In this document: in pieces, positions 24,049-33,614 of the stretch | Layout: every line of letters starts with the position of its first letter | Position numbering within the stretch: position 1 is the first letter of the stretch | Assembly (NCBI GenBank): GCA_964468725.1 | Contig: CAYXVU010000008.1 | Span: forward strand, 1-52,667 | Direction of reading: 5' to 3' | DNA length: 52,667 bases | Origin: CAYXVU01 sp964468725 | GTDB taxonomy: Bacteria; Acidobacteriota; Blastocatellia; UBA7656 | Made by a program: the position numbers and the translations under genes | The notes under the pieces: model-generated | What the model saw: only the letters and a program-made list of their open reading frames with translations | What the model was told of the DNA's origin: nothing | Database searches by the model: none

Positions 24049-24247
24049 GCGGAGTTGCCGATTGTCCAGTGGCAGTGGTTTGTTGCCAGTCCTTGACGGT
24101 TGATGCTGTTCGTTCCCTTTGCAAAGCTGGCTGCGAACGTTTCCGACGGCTGAGGTACTGCCCGAAACGGACAACCAAGCCGCGGCAACCCATCGTTGGC
24201 CCTGAGCCGCTGGTCACTAACCGCCGGTTTGCTTTACTCTTGCGGGG

Positions 24248-25663
24248 ATGATCGCTCAGCACTCTATCGCGCGCCTCGAATGTATTGAGCCTGCTTGTGC
24301 CGCTCAATACGCCATCCATCAAAAACTCTATGTTTGCCCGCAATGTGGCGGCCTGTTGGATGTCGCCTATGCCTTTCATCTGGCTGCTCCGGCTGCCGTG
24401 CTGAAGGAAATGTTTCGCCAACGCAAGGCCTCGGCATCGTTCGGGTCACTGATCCAAACGCCGGAAGGGGAAGGGCAAACAACTGCCAACCGCCAACCGC
24501 CAACCGATGGCTGGCCGCTGGCCACTGATGCGAGCGGCGTATGGCGTTTCCGCGAATTGCTCCCCTTTGTCACGGAGGCGACGAGCGTTGTCACGTTGTT
24601 CGAAGGCAACACGCCGATCTATGACGCTCCGCGAGCGGCTCGCTATGCGGGGCTTGACGCCGTGCGCTTCAAACATCAAGGGCTGAACCCTACCGGCTCA
24701 TTCAAAGACAACGGCATGACGACGGGCGTAACGCAAGCGCGCACTCTCGGCGCAAAAGCCGTAGCCTGTGCTTCGACGGGCAATACTTCGGCCTCGATGG
24801 CCGCCTATGCGGCGCGTGCCGGGATGCAGGCCTTTGTCTTTGTGCCTGCCGGTCAAATTGCTTACGGCAAGCTCTCACAAGCCCTCGAATACGGGGCGCG
24901 CGTCGTGCAGATCGAAGGCAACTTCGATGATGCGATGCGGCTGGTGCGCGAGATTGCCGAAGCGACCGACATCTATCTGTTGAATTCCATCAACCCGTTT
25001 CGACTCGAAGGGCAGAAAACGATTGCCATCGAAATGCTGGAACAACTCGGATGGCAGGTGCCGGATTGGGTGGTTGTGCCAGGCGGTAATCTCGGCAACT
25101 CGTCGGCGATTGGCAAAGCCTTGCGCGAGCTGTTCGAGCTCGGATTGATTTCGCAATTGCCGCGACTGGCGATCATTCAAGCCGCCGGAGCCGCGCCGCT
25201 ATATGAATTCGTAAACGTGCGCCGGACATCTGCCTTCCAACCCTTCGCGCATCCGATGACGCTGGCGACAGCAATCAAGATCGGCAACCCCGTGTCCTGG
25301 CCGAAAGCCTTGCGCGCTCTTGAATGGACAAACGGCTTGGTTGAGCGCGTCAGCGAACAGGAAATCGCCGATGCAAAAGCCATCATCGGCAGCGATGGCA
25401 TCGGCTGCGAACCGGCATCGGCAGCAACTCTAGCGGGCATCAAACGACTGGTCGCGGCGGGCAGCATGGCGTCGGGTGATTCGGTCGTTGCCGTGCTGAC
25501 CGGAAACTTGATGAAAGACCCCGATTACACGGTCAGCTATCACACCGGTAAACTGGCGTTGACAGAAGACGGCCACCGCGTGGCAATCGAAGGTCGCTTT
25601 GCGAATCAACCGCTCTCCGTCGCAGCGGATAAAGAGGCCATTAAACGGGCTCTGGATTTATGA
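24248..25663 (+). CDS. thrC: Threonine synthase with a repeat-derived insertion
   Basis: A 471-residue PLP enzyme that converts O-phosphohomoserine to threonine. A four-Cys zinc-ribbon-like N-terminus (C12, C17 and CPQC at C30/C33) is common in the class of threonine synthase found in actinobacteria and archaea. The PLP lysine is K153 in GLNPTGSFKDNGMT; later family blocks include ACASTGNTSASMAAYA and VVPGGNLGNSSAIGKAL. Residues about 72-97 are an unusual loop (GEGQTTANRQPPTDGWPLA) encoded partly by three perfect GCCAACC units in tandem. The spacer of about 200 bp before it has no gene. A homologous enzyme such as cysteate or threonate-type synthase is possible but less likely. Confidence 0.9.
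   Translation: MIAQHSIARLECIEPACAAQYAIHQKLYVCPQCGGLLDVAYAFHLAAPAAVLKEMFRQRKASASFGSLIQTPEGEGQTTANRQPPTDGWPLATDASGVWRFRELLPFVTEATSVVTLFEGNTPIYDAPRAARYAGLDAVRFKHQGLNPTGSFKDNGMTTGVTQARTLGAKAVACASTGNTSASMAAYAARAGMQAFVFVPAGQIAYGKLSQALEYGARVVQIEGNFDDAMRLVREIAEATDIYLLNSINPFRLEGQKTIAIEMLEQLGWQVPDWVVVPGGNLGNSSAIGKALRELFELGLISQLPRLAIIQAAGAAPLYEFVNVRRTSAFQPFAHPMTLATAIKIGNPVSWPKALRALEWTNGLVERVSEQEIADAKAIIGSDGIGCEPASAATLAGIKRLVAAGSMASGDSVVAVLTGNLMKDPDYTVSYHTGKLALTEDGHRVAIEGRFANQPLSVAADKEAIKRALDL
24485..24505 (+). repeat. Three tandem 7-bp units inside thrC
   Basis: GCCAACC is repeated three times without interruption (24485-24491, 24492-24498, 24499-24505). The total of 21 bp equals seven codons, so the reading frame is kept. 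Read on the other strand the unit is GGTTGGC, the same RGTTNNN pattern as in the intergenic composite elements. Confidence 0.85.
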
Positions 25664-25887
25664 GGTGGCCTATCTATGCAGATCGGTTGCCAAGCTGCAC
25701 AAGCCGTTGCTGGGAGCGCGCGAGCGGCGCGCTGACTGGCGCAGGCTGCCGAAGGGCTCGTCAATCGTCGTTCTCATTCGGGCACCTGAACCGCGCTTGC
25801 GGAGTGATGCCATAAACCTGAGCCTGCCCCGGTCTTTCTTCTTGGTCGTTGCCACTCTTCTCTCGCGGTGTGGTAGCATTCGAACAC

Positions 25888-27675
25888 ATGAATGTCAGCC
25901 CGTATTTCAAGCGTAGAAACCTGCTCATCGGGGCAGCGATTCTTCTGCCGCTCATCATGGTCGCCGCCTATTTCGCCTTGCGCCGACCGCCGCGTGTTGC
26001 GATGGCGCGTTATGCTCCGGCAGAGGCGTTGGCCTATATCGAGATTGATAACCTCACGGACATACTTGACGGGCTTACTAACACCAACGCATGGCGCGAG
26101 CTTGCGCCTGCGCTCGGCGTTTCCAGCCAACTGCGCGACATCGGTTTTGCCGCTGACGTGATGAGTCGCACTGGGTTAGGCCCCGAAGAAGTCGTCGTCG
26201 CTGGTCGCGCACAATACGCTATCGCGCTCACCGGTATCGAAGCGGAGACCGGCGCGGAGGAGGATGGGCCGTATCTGCGATTCAAACCGCGTGTCGCCTT
26301 GCTTGCTGAAACGCACGCAAGCGCCGCGACCGCCGAACGCTTGGTGCGTGAGCGCGCCTCGCTGATTGCGCAACGTATCTACAACGGCTCTTTCGGCGAG
26401 GAGTCGGAAGATTATTTCGGAGCGCGCATTATCATCTATAAAGGGCCGCAGCCGGGACGCGAATTCATCGCCGCTTCACTGGGCAGCCTCATCGTTTTTG
26501 CCAACCACATCACGGCTCTGAGATCGTGTCTTGATACCATCGGCGGTCGCGCCGCGGCGCTCGACGAAGATGCAACCCTCAAACAACTGCGTCCGGCGGT
26601 AGATCAAGACGCTGCGGTCTTCGCTTTTGTCACAGAGAAGGGGTTCGAGAAGCTGGCCGAACTCAGTCCCGCTATCGTGGCCAGTCGCTTTACGACAGAC
26701 CCTGACCGCATCGGTTTGCTCTCTAATCTCTTCGGGCGATTGTCGCAGCAGACGACAGCAGGTTTGCTCTATGGCTCCGGCTTTGCAGATGGCAAGGTCA
26801 CGGAACGCTATCTCACCGTCCTGCGCCCGCCAGTTGCCGTAGCTATAGCCGACACCCTGAAAGCGGCTCCGGCAGCCCTCTCCGAGTCGCTCAAGTTTGT
26901 GCCGCACGACGTAGAAGATTTTATGTTGGTGAGCGTCGAGCGGGCGGGCGAGTTGCCGGAACGTATGTTGAAAGGCTTATCGCCCAACCTTGATCTGGTC
27001 GCGGGGTTGGCGCTCAGGGAGTTTGTCCTCACCTTTCGCGAACAATTGGGGCTGGAAAGCCATGATGCGATTGGCGATGCGCTCGGCAATGAAATTCTGC
27101 TGGTCAGAACCAATGACAGCGAGCCGATGGTGATGATCTTGCGGGCGCGCGACAAAGCGCGGCTCGCGCCATTTGTCGAACGGTACTTGAAGAAGGGCAA
27201 CCAAACGGTTGCTGTCGAATGGCGCGACCGGATCGAGATTGCCGTCTCTTCGCATCCCGATCAACGCGCGGCAGCCTTCGCCAACGGTTTTTTGCTGCTT
27301 GGCACACGCGAACAACTCAAACGCTTCCTTGACGCGCAGGCGAGCGGCGACCATCTGGCTAAAGAGGAGCGTCTGCAACAGGCGCTCACCAACGGACAGG
27401 CGAACGCTGCTTTGCTCACCTGTCGGCTGGATGTGAGCGAAGCCAGTCGGTTACTGTTGGCGGTTTCGCGGCTGACGCGCACGACGGATGGTTCGCCCGA
27501 ATTGCTGGAACAGTCGCCAGTGCGACAGGCGCTTGCCGTTTTGCCCCCAGCGATCAGCATCACCCAGTTTCGGGACTACGGCGTTTACACGGAGACGACC
27601 TCGGCGTTCGGCAACTTTAGTCTGCTGGCCTCTTTTTTTGATGGTTCGGAAGCGATGACGGCGGGCAGCGAGTGA
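25888..27675 (+). CDS. DUF3352-like membrane-anchored protein
   Basis: About 595 residues with an N-terminal transmembrane anchor (NLLIGAAILLPLIMVAAYFA at about 11-30) and a large extracytoplasmic domain. The opening pattern, APAEALAYIEIDNLTDIL, then repeated hydrophobic beta and helical blocks such as IALTGIEAETGAEED and FAFVTEKGFEKLAELSP, resembles DUF3352/DUF3352-like proteins whose function is not established. The second such protein in this window is at 41462. The ATG at 25888 is taken as start because the anchor follows it directly; the ribosome site is weak and a longer frame starts 39 bp upstream. It ends 6 bp from the convergent pgsA stop. The family assignment is tentative. Confidence 0.7.
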   Translation: MNVSPYFKRRNLLIGAAILLPLIMVAAYFALRRPPRVAMARYAPAEALAYIEIDNLTDILDGLTNTNAWRELAPALGVSSQLRDIGFAADVMSRTGLGPEEVVVAGRAQYAIALTGIEAETGAEEDGPYLRFKPRVALLAETHASAATAERLVRERASLIAQRIYNGSFGEESEDYFGARIIIYKGPQPGREFIAASLGSLIVFANHITALRSCLDTIGGRAAALDEDATLKQLRPAVDQDAAVFAFVTEKGFEKLAELSPAIVASRFTTDPDRIGLLSNLFGRLSQQTTAGLLYGSGFADGKVTERYLTVLRPPVAVAIADTLKAAPAALSESLKFVPHDVEDFMLVSVERAGELPERMLKGLSPNLDLVAGLALREFVLTFREQLGLESHDAIGDALGNEILLVRTNDSEPMVMILRARDKARLAPFVERYLKKGNQTVAVEWRDRIEIAVSSHPDQRAAAFANGFLLLGTREQLKRFLDAQASGDHLAKEERLQQALTNGQANAALLTCRLDVSEASRLLLAVSRLTRTTDGSPELLEQSPVRQALAVLPPAISITQFRDYGVYTETTSAFGNFSLLASFFDGSEAMTAGSE

Positions 27676-27681
27676 TAGAGA

Positions 27682-28461
27682 TCAGCTGCGAACCTTTTCG
27701 CTCTGCGCAGCAGTTGCGGCAGTGGCGGCGGCTTTGCGGCGACGGCGGCGGAAGATGCGAATCGGGCGACGTTGACGGACTTCGATGCGGTCGCGCACTT
27801 TGCCGTAAAACTTCGTGAAATAGTCGTACATTGACCAGAGCGCGACGATGACCACGATCCACAACATGGCGCGCCCCGCGCCATAGCACAAGACGCGCAG
27901 ACTCTCGAAGGAGATGCCTTCGCGCGCGATTGCCGAACTCGCGTGCGAAAAGGCTTGAAACGAAGAGAACGCCACATCAGGGTTCACAGGCGGCGGCGGT
28001 TGCAAACCGGAAGGGCCGCCCGGCGCGCTGCCCAGTATCAACAAGGTGATGGCGAGGACTTGCGACAGCATCTTGAATTTGGCTTTTTTCGATGCGGAGA
28101 TGGTGAAGCCTTCGGCGGCAGCAATCGAACGCAATCCCGTGACGGCGAACTCGCGACCGATTATGATGACGATAGCCCACGCCGGAGCCAAGCGGTTTTC
28201 GGCCAACGAGACTAGTGCGGCGGAGATCAGCAGTTTATCGGCGATGGGATCGAGCAGCGTGCCGAGCGTGGAGACTTGGCCGCGCCGTCGCGCCAGATAG
28301 CCGTCGAGCCAGTCGGTAAAGGAGGCGGCGACGAAGAGAGCGAGGCCGAGAAACTGTTGCGGCACACCGAGCCAATCGCTCGGCGTCTTCGTGAGCAGCA
28401 CGACGACAAGGAGCGGAACGATGAAGATGCGCAACAATGTCAGCGAATTGGGAAGATTCAA
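27682..28461 (-). CDS. pgsA: CDP-diacylglycerol-glycerol-3-phosphate 3-phosphatidyltransferase
   Basis: A 259-residue inner-membrane enzyme of the CDP-alcohol phosphatidyltransferase family. The complete signature D-x2-D-G-x2-A-R-x8-G-x3-D-x3-D is seen as TDWLDGYLARRRGQVSTLG followed by TLLDPIADKLL. It makes phosphatidylglycerol phosphate from CDP-diacylglycerol and glycerol-3-phosphate. The opening NLPNSLTLLRIFIVPLLV is typical for PgsA. Two features are unusual: an extra loop of about 40 residues near 150-190 (SAPGGPSGLQPPPPVNPDV) and a basic C-terminal tail rich in Arg/Ala. Translation begins at TTG, supported by AGGAAG 7 bp upstream. Other family members (phosphatidylinositol-phosphate synthase, for instance) cannot be wholly excluded. 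Confidence 0.9.
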   Translation of the reverse strand: MNLPNSLTLLRIFIVPLLVVVLLTKTPSDWLGVPQQFLGLALFVAASFTDWLDGYLARRRGQVSTLGTLLDPIADKLLISAALVSLAENRLAPAWAIVIIIGREFAVTGLRSIAAAEGFTISASKKAKFKMLSQVLAITLLILGSAPGGPSGLQPPPPVNPDVAFSSFQAFSHASSAIAREGISFESLRVLCYGAGRAMLWIVVIVALWSMYDYFTKFYGKVRDRIEVRQRRPIRIFRRRRRKAAATAATAAQSEKVRS

Positions 28462-28815
28462 AATTCAACTTCCTGCTTGAAAATTGTGATGCGATGTACC
28501 AACTGCGAATCGAAAAGGTGACCGACAACCTCCGGTTCCGATTTCGCCCTCTGACTATATTGAGGCGAAAAATCAAAGTCAATCTGTTTTCCTGAGCCGT
28601 TGTCGGCCAACGCGCATCCGTTGTCGCGGGCGATCATCGGATCGTTTCGGTGACTGCCGATGAAAAAATTCCTGACCCTATTATTGAGCCCCCGGCACTT
28701 GACAGCGAAGAACCGGCTACAGACAACCACCGACCAATTCGAGCATCTAAGGTCGTCGTTCGTTAGAGTCGCAATTCGGAAGCAGAAATCTCAACTTCAT
28801 TCTTGAAATCTCTTT
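28462..28815. other. Divergent intergenic region without recognised gene
   Basis: This is about 350 bp between pgsA (reverse) and the propeller protein gene (forward). A perfect TTGACA at 28699-28704 has no usable -10 box at 16-18 bp, so I do not call a promoter. No repeat element or hairpin with T-run is seen. The forward gene lacks a clear ribosome site. Confidence 0.5.
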
Positions 28816-30849
28816 ATGCCGAGCTTGGTGAATAAACTCAACCTCACACGCCCGCGCCTGATCGGACTCGGTGTTGTGCTGATCGTCGCGGTTGCAGCCT
28901 TGATTTTTTGGATGGCCAGCCTTAATCGTCGCATCGAAGATGAACGCGACCAACTGCGCGCCGCCAGTCGCGTCGAAGTCAAAGAGGCGCGGTTGCGCGC
29001 ACCGGCAACCGATGGGTTTACGCTATACGCCAACTCGGCGGCGGTGCGCGCAACGGTTCAACTGAACGGCACGCGCTACTTGGCAACGGCGGGCGGACTG
29101 GTCGCGCTGGATGAAGGCGACAGCATCAAACGCCGCTACACGACGTTGGATGGATTGCCGGAAAATGACCTGACGACGCTGGCCGTCTTTCGCGGGCGGC
29201 TCTTCATCGGCACAACAAGCGCGGGACTGTTGGCCTTCGACGGCAGCGAGTTCACTCATTATCAATTCGAAAAACCGAAGGCGACGCGAGTCAGCGTGCT
29301 CGTTGCGACGGCAAGCGAGTTGATCGTCGGCACGCTCGACGGCGGCGTATTCGAATATGATGGCGAACGATTTTCGCGGCGCTTCAATGCGACGACCGGC
29401 GCAGACTTCAGCCGCGTGACGGCGTTGCTAGCGAAAGGGTCGCGGCTCTACATCGGCACCCAGAATCAGGGTCTCTACGTTTGGCGGGAAGCCCAGATCG
29501 TTCATCTCTCGACCAACGAAGGTCTGCCGTCAACCCATGTGACGGCGCTGGCAGCGATGCCGGATGAACTAACGAATTTCGGCTCGGTTGCGGTGGCGAC
29601 CGATTTCGGAGTCGTCGGCGCGGACGATGATTTGCAAATCAAACCGCTCTCGACGCAGCCGAATATCACTTCACTTGTCACGATCAACGGCAAAATGTGG
29701 GCGGGGCTGTTCGGCGGCGGCCTCAAGCAACTCGATTCGCAGACCGACGCGGGCAGCAGCCGACAACGAGCGGTGGCCAACGGACAAACTGAGGCGGTTG
29801 GCTTGCCGCGCGCCATGCCGACGACCCTTTTCGCAGATGATGCGGGTTTGTGGGCGCTCACAGAGATGGGGGCCTTCGTCAGGCGCGCAAGCGATTCGCG
29901 GCCTGCTTTCGATGCCGTAGCCAGCCTCCTTGCGGGTGAACGCTCATTGACGACCGGCCACATCATGAGTTTGGACATTGACCCACAGGCGCGGCTCTGG
30001 ATCGGCTACTTTGATCGCGGCATTGACATCACAGCGACAGAGACCGGCGAGCGCATCGTGCACCTCGAAGACGAGCGTCTGCGCGAAGTCAACTTCATCA
30101 AATTTGACGACAGCGAAAGCCGCACATTGGTCGCCACCTCGCGCGGCCTCATCATTCTTGATGGCAGCGCCAAACAAACGGTTCTGACGCGCGAGCGCAA
30201 CGGGCTGATTAGCGATGCCGTTGCACACGTCGCGTTGCGTCAGGCTGCCAGCATCACCTCCGTGAGCGCGTCGGCAATGGGAGCGCGTGACCGGGCAATC
30301 GTGTTGGCAACCGCTGGAGGGTTGACCGAGATTTCGGGAGGCCGCGCCCGTTCGCTGTCCGCCTTTCATGGATTGGCGAGCAATCATCTTTATACCTCTG
30401 CTGCGGCAGGCTCGCGGTTGTATGTCGGAAGCCTCGCGGGGCTGATCGAGATGGACGGGTTGCGCGTCGTACATGCCTACAAGACTTCGAACTCGAAGCT
30501 TTCACACGATTGGGTGACGGCGCTGGCGGAAGACGAGGGCACGCTCTACATTGGCACTAACGGAGGCGGCGTTGACGCGTTGCTGGCTACCGGCGAATGG
30601 CTCAACTTCGCCGATCAACTGGGCGCTTTCGAAGTGAATCAAAACGCTATGCACAAAGATGGCGAGCAATTGTATGTTGGGACTACCGATCGCGGGCTTT
30701 TGGTATATAATACGCGCGCCCGTAGGTGGTCGCGCATCAGCGCGGGTCTCCCATCACCTAACGTCACAGCGATAACGAGCGACGATCACTTCGTCTACGT
30801 CGGCACACTCAATGGTTTACTGAGAATTGAGAAGCGTGTGATGGAATAG
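28816..30849 (+). CDS. Membrane-anchored beta-propeller protein (two-component-regulator-type propeller)
   Basis: A 677-residue protein with an N-terminal helix anchor (about 16-36, GLGVVLIVAVAALIFWM) and an extracytoplasmic region made of repeated blades. Repeats carry the pattern (Y/F)-x-G-T-x-x-x-G-(L/V)-x-x-x-D/Y and G-L-P-x-N/T-x-V-T-A-L, for example LDGLPENDLTTLAVFRGR, EGLPSTHVTALAAMP and AGLPSPNVTAITSDDH. This is the Reg_prop-type propeller seen in hybrid sensor kinases, but no kinase, transmembrane segment or DNA-binding domain follows; the chain ends shortly after the last blade. It could be a ligand-binding or scaffold component. The following gene (VIT/VWA) lies 244 bp downstream on the same strand. 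Confidence 0.83.
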   Translation: MPSLVNKLNLTRPRLIGLGVVLIVAVAALIFWMASLNRRIEDERDQLRAASRVEVKEARLRAPATDGFTLYANSAAVRATVQLNGTRYLATAGGLVALDEGDSIKRRYTTLDGLPENDLTTLAVFRGRLFIGTTSAGLLAFDGSEFTHYQFEKPKATRVSVLVATASELIVGTLDGGVFEYDGERFSRRFNATTGADFSRVTALLAKGSRLYIGTQNQGLYVWREAQIVHLSTNEGLPSTHVTALAAMPDELTNFGSVAVATDFGVVGADDDLQIKPLSTQPNITSLVTINGKMWAGLFGGGLKQLDSQTDAGSSRQRAVANGQTEAVGLPRAMPTTLFADDAGLWALTEMGAFVRRASDSRPAFDAVASLLAGERSLTTGHIMSLDIDPQARLWIGYFDRGIDITATETGERIVHLEDERLREVNFIKFDDSESRTLVATSRGLIILDGSAKQTVLTRERNGLISDAVAHVALRQAASITSVSASAMGARDRAIVLATAGGLTEISGGRARSLSAFHGLASNHLYTSAAAGSRLYVGSLAGLIEMDGLRVVHAYKTSNSKLSHDWVTALAEDEGTLYIGTNGGGVDALLATGEWLNFADQLGAFEVNQNAMHKDGEQLYVGTTDRGLLVYNTRARRWSRISAGLPSPNVTAITSDDHFVYVGTLNGLLRIEKRVME

Positions 30850-31093
30850 TTAAGGCTATTGTTTCGGCAACGCGCCTTGCCGGTTTGTATCGGCATAGAG
30901 ACGGGTTTGTCAGATGGTCTGAAGATGATGGTATTGCTTGCTGTTGGCTGGATGCAGACCGGACTGAAAAAAGGCCTCGGGCATTCTAGTTGATCGGCGT
31001 CGAACAGGGCGAAGATTTTCGCAGTACGAATGAACTGAGCAAGCCGATGGCTTTGCTCAAAGGAACAAACCGATAACCGCAAACTGGTGACTT

Positions 31094-33487
31094 ATGACAT
31101 GCACTTGTAGCCGCTACGCTCGCTTTATCGGGCGAACTGCCGGGCTGGCAGTTGCGCTCTTCTTCCTTCCTCTCATCGCGCAGGCGCAGTCGGGCGTATT
31201 GATGCCCGGCGATACCGAAAAGCCGGATGCTTCGGTGCTCGCGCTTGATGAGATGGCGGTCAACGTCACCATTGATAATCAGTATGCTCGCGTGCGCGTT
31301 GTGCAGATTTTCGGCAACCGCACGGGGCGAGTGCAGGAAGGCAAATACATCTTTCTGATTCCGACGACGGCGGCGATCTCCGATTTCGCCGTGTGGGATG
31401 GCGATGTGCGAATCCCCGGGGTGATTTTAGAGAAACGCCGCGCCGAAGAGATCTACCGCGATCTCGCCTTGCAATCAATTGACCCCGGCCTGTTGCAACA
31501 GGAGGACGAAGACGAAACGGCAACCGCTTTCACCGTCGAAGTGACGCCCATCCCGGCTTACGGCACCAAGCGTTTGGAGTTGGAATACACGGAATTGCTG
31601 CGCGTGGATAACCTCGAATCCTATTTTTCGTTCCCCTTCAAACCGAGTCAGTATGGCACGCAGCGCGTCGGCCACCTTGAGATTCGGTTGCAGATGTTGA
31701 GCAAGTTTCCCATGACCGATCTCGCCTTCGTCGGTCAACTCTTTAAACCCAACTTCATCGAGAACAAACCGGAATACAAATCGGCCAGCTTCGAAGCTTC
31801 GAACCTCGACCTGACCGAAGATTTCGCCTTCAGCTATGGCCTAAACGCGCCGCGCACGGCCTTCGAGTTTCTCGCCTATCGCGCGCCCGAACGCATCACG
31901 GCCAACGACCTGCGCGACCCGCGACTGGCCGAACGCGAGCCGGACGGATACTTCGAAGCGGCGGCCTTGTTTAATGAAGCAGGCCGCGCTCCCGGCATCG
32001 TCGAAGCCCCGCCGCCACGATCAGTGCTGGTAATGCTTGACACCTCGCTCTCGATGCAATGGGAAAAACTCGACCGCGCCTATGAAGCCGTCGAAAGTCT
32101 GTTGCGCTCCCTGACACCGCAAGATTCGTTCAACCTCGTGCTCTTTAACGAAGACCTTGCCAGCTTCGCCAACAAAGCTGCCGACGCGCAGCCCGCCGAG
32201 ATCGAACGCGCTCTCAGCTTCATCAAGTCCGGCTACTTGATGGGCGGAACCGATTTGGGCGCAGCGCTCGAACGCGCTGTCAAGCTTGCCAAAGACCTAC
32301 CCTCGAAAAAAGATCGCTCCATCGTGATGATTACCGATGGCAACGCGAATCTGACGACGACGCGCACGCGCGCCATCGTTGAACGCTTTCAAAAGACCAA
32401 CGATGCCGAAGCGCACGCGCGACTCTACGTGTTCGGAATCGGCTCGGACACCAACCTGCGATTGTTGGGCGAACTGGCGCGCGCATCGCGCGGCTACTTC
32501 GACTGGTCGCGCGAGACCGATGATTTGACCTTTAAGCTGAAGTCCTTTGTTAGCAAAATCGGGCGCAATCCAATTGACTCCTTAAAGTTGGCGAACCCTG
32601 ACGCGGCGAATTTCTATCACGTCTATCCCGATTATGAGGTCACTGCCTACGACGGCACGCGGCTCGGATTTGTCGGGCGCTATCGCCGCCCCGGGTCGGC
32701 GGCGCTGACCTTGAGCGGCAACGCATCGGGCAAAGCCGTGCGACTCTCCGAACCAGTGGAGTTGCCGGAGCGCGATGATACCCACGCGCACCTGCCGCGT
32801 ATGTGGGGACGCGCGCGCGTTGATGCGTTGCTGCGCGACATCGCCTTGAACGGCGAGACCAAAGCGGCGATAGATGAAATCATCGCGCTCTCGAAGAAGT
32901 ACAAATTCGTCACGCCCTACACCTCCTTTCTTGCCGCGCCGCGTTCGTTGCTGCGCCCGCGCGTGATTCGACCGGGCGACCCGGTGTTGAAGGTGCGCGC
33001 CGACGAGACGATCACCGAAGTCACGGCGATCTTTCCATTCGGATTGACGAAGCGATTGGTTTATCTGAAGGACGAGGGCGTATGGGAGACGCGTTTCATC
33101 GCGCCGCGCGAGATGAGCGACGGCGTCTACAAATGCCGCTTGATCTTGATTGACCGCATGGGGCGCGCTTATCAGGAAGAGAAGAGCTTCGTCATTGACA
33201 GCCGCCCGCCGCGTTTGCAACCCGCCGTCCAACAGACGGTAGCGCGTGCCGGTGAAGACTTACTCATCACCGTGCGCGCCGACAGCGACACGCGGCGTAT
33301 TGCGGCGCGCATCTTCGGCGCGCAGCCCGTGCCGGTGGTGTGGGATGCAAAGGCGAAAGCCAGCATCGGCCATCTGCGCATCCCCGAAGGGTTGCCCTCG
33401 GGAACCTACACCATTCAAATCACGGCGGAAGACTTCGCTCACAACCTGAGCGTGACGGAGTTGACCATCGAAGTGATCGGGTATTGA
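31094..33487 (+). CDS. Secreted VIT and VWA domain protein
   Basis: A 797-residue exported protein. The signal peptide (TAGLAVALFFLPLIAQAQ) ends near residue 32. A VIT domain at about 45-175 (NVTIDNQYARVRVVQIFGN, then GKYIFLIPTTAAISDFAVWD) precedes a VWA domain at about 310-490 with an intact MIDAS: D316-x-S318-x-S320 in VLVMLDTSLSMQW, the Thr in MGGTDLGAA and the Asp in IVMITDGNANLT. The C-terminal 300 residues are beta-rich and contain SFLAAPRSLLRPRVIRPGDP, common in bacterial inter-alpha-trypsin-inhibitor-like proteins. Such proteins bind partner proteins or metals outside the cell; no enzyme activity is expected. A pair of hairpins lies after the stop. Confidence 0.9.
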   Translation: MTCTCSRYARFIGRTAGLAVALFFLPLIAQAQSGVLMPGDTEKPDASVLALDEMAVNVTIDNQYARVRVVQIFGNRTGRVQEGKYIFLIPTTAAISDFAVWDGDVRIPGVILEKRRAEEIYRDLALQSIDPGLLQQEDEDETATAFTVEVTPIPAYGTKRLELEYTELLRVDNLESYFSFPFKPSQYGTQRVGHLEIRLQMLSKFPMTDLAFVGQLFKPNFIENKPEYKSASFEASNLDLTEDFAFSYGLNAPRTAFEFLAYRAPERITANDLRDPRLAEREPDGYFEAAALFNEAGRAPGIVEAPPPRSVLVMLDTSLSMQWEKLDRAYEAVESLLRSLTPQDSFNLVLFNEDLASFANKAADAQPAEIERALSFIKSGYLMGGTDLGAALERAVKLAKDLPSKKDRSIVMITDGNANLTTTRTRAIVERFQKTNDAEAHARLYVFGIGSDTNLRLLGELARASRGYFDWSRETDDLTFKLKSFVSKIGRNPIDSLKLANPDAANFYHVYPDYEVTAYDGTRLGFVGRYRRPGSAALTLSGNASGKAVRLSEPVELPERDDTHAHLPRMWGRARVDALLRDIALNGETKAAIDEIIALSKKYKFVTPYTSFLAAPRSLLRPRVIRPGDPVLKVRADETITEVTAIFPFGLTKRLVYLKDEGVWETRFIAPREMSDGVYKCRLILIDRMGRAYQEEKSFVIDSRPPRLQPAVQQTVARAGEDLLITVRADSDTRRIAARIFGAQPVPVVWDAKAKASIGHLRIPEGLPSGTYTIQITAEDFAHNLSVTELTIEVIGY

Positions 33488-33503
33488 AACCCGTGGCGGT
33501 GAA

Positions 33504-33566
33504 GAGGGCGATAACGCCCTCGCAGAGAATTGGCTTAGCAAGTTAGTGGTTCGCGCCGGAGGCGCG
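33504..33566. terminator. Two intergenic hairpins after the VIT/VWA gene
   Basis: Two perfect short stems occur in the 127-bp spacer: GAGGGCG-ATAA-CGCCCTC (33504-33521) and CGCGCC-GGA-GGCGCG (33552-33566). Neither is followed by a T-run, so they may act as transcript-stabilising or attenuating structures rather than efficient terminators. Confidence 0.4.
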
Positions 33567-33614
33567 GTTGTTAGGATGCAGTGACTGAAAATAACTGTAG
33601 AAAGATAGGTTGAT

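Noticed and set aside
28699..28704. Consensus TTGACA as a promoter for the propeller gene
   Set aside because: No -10-like hexamer lies at 16-18 bp spacing.
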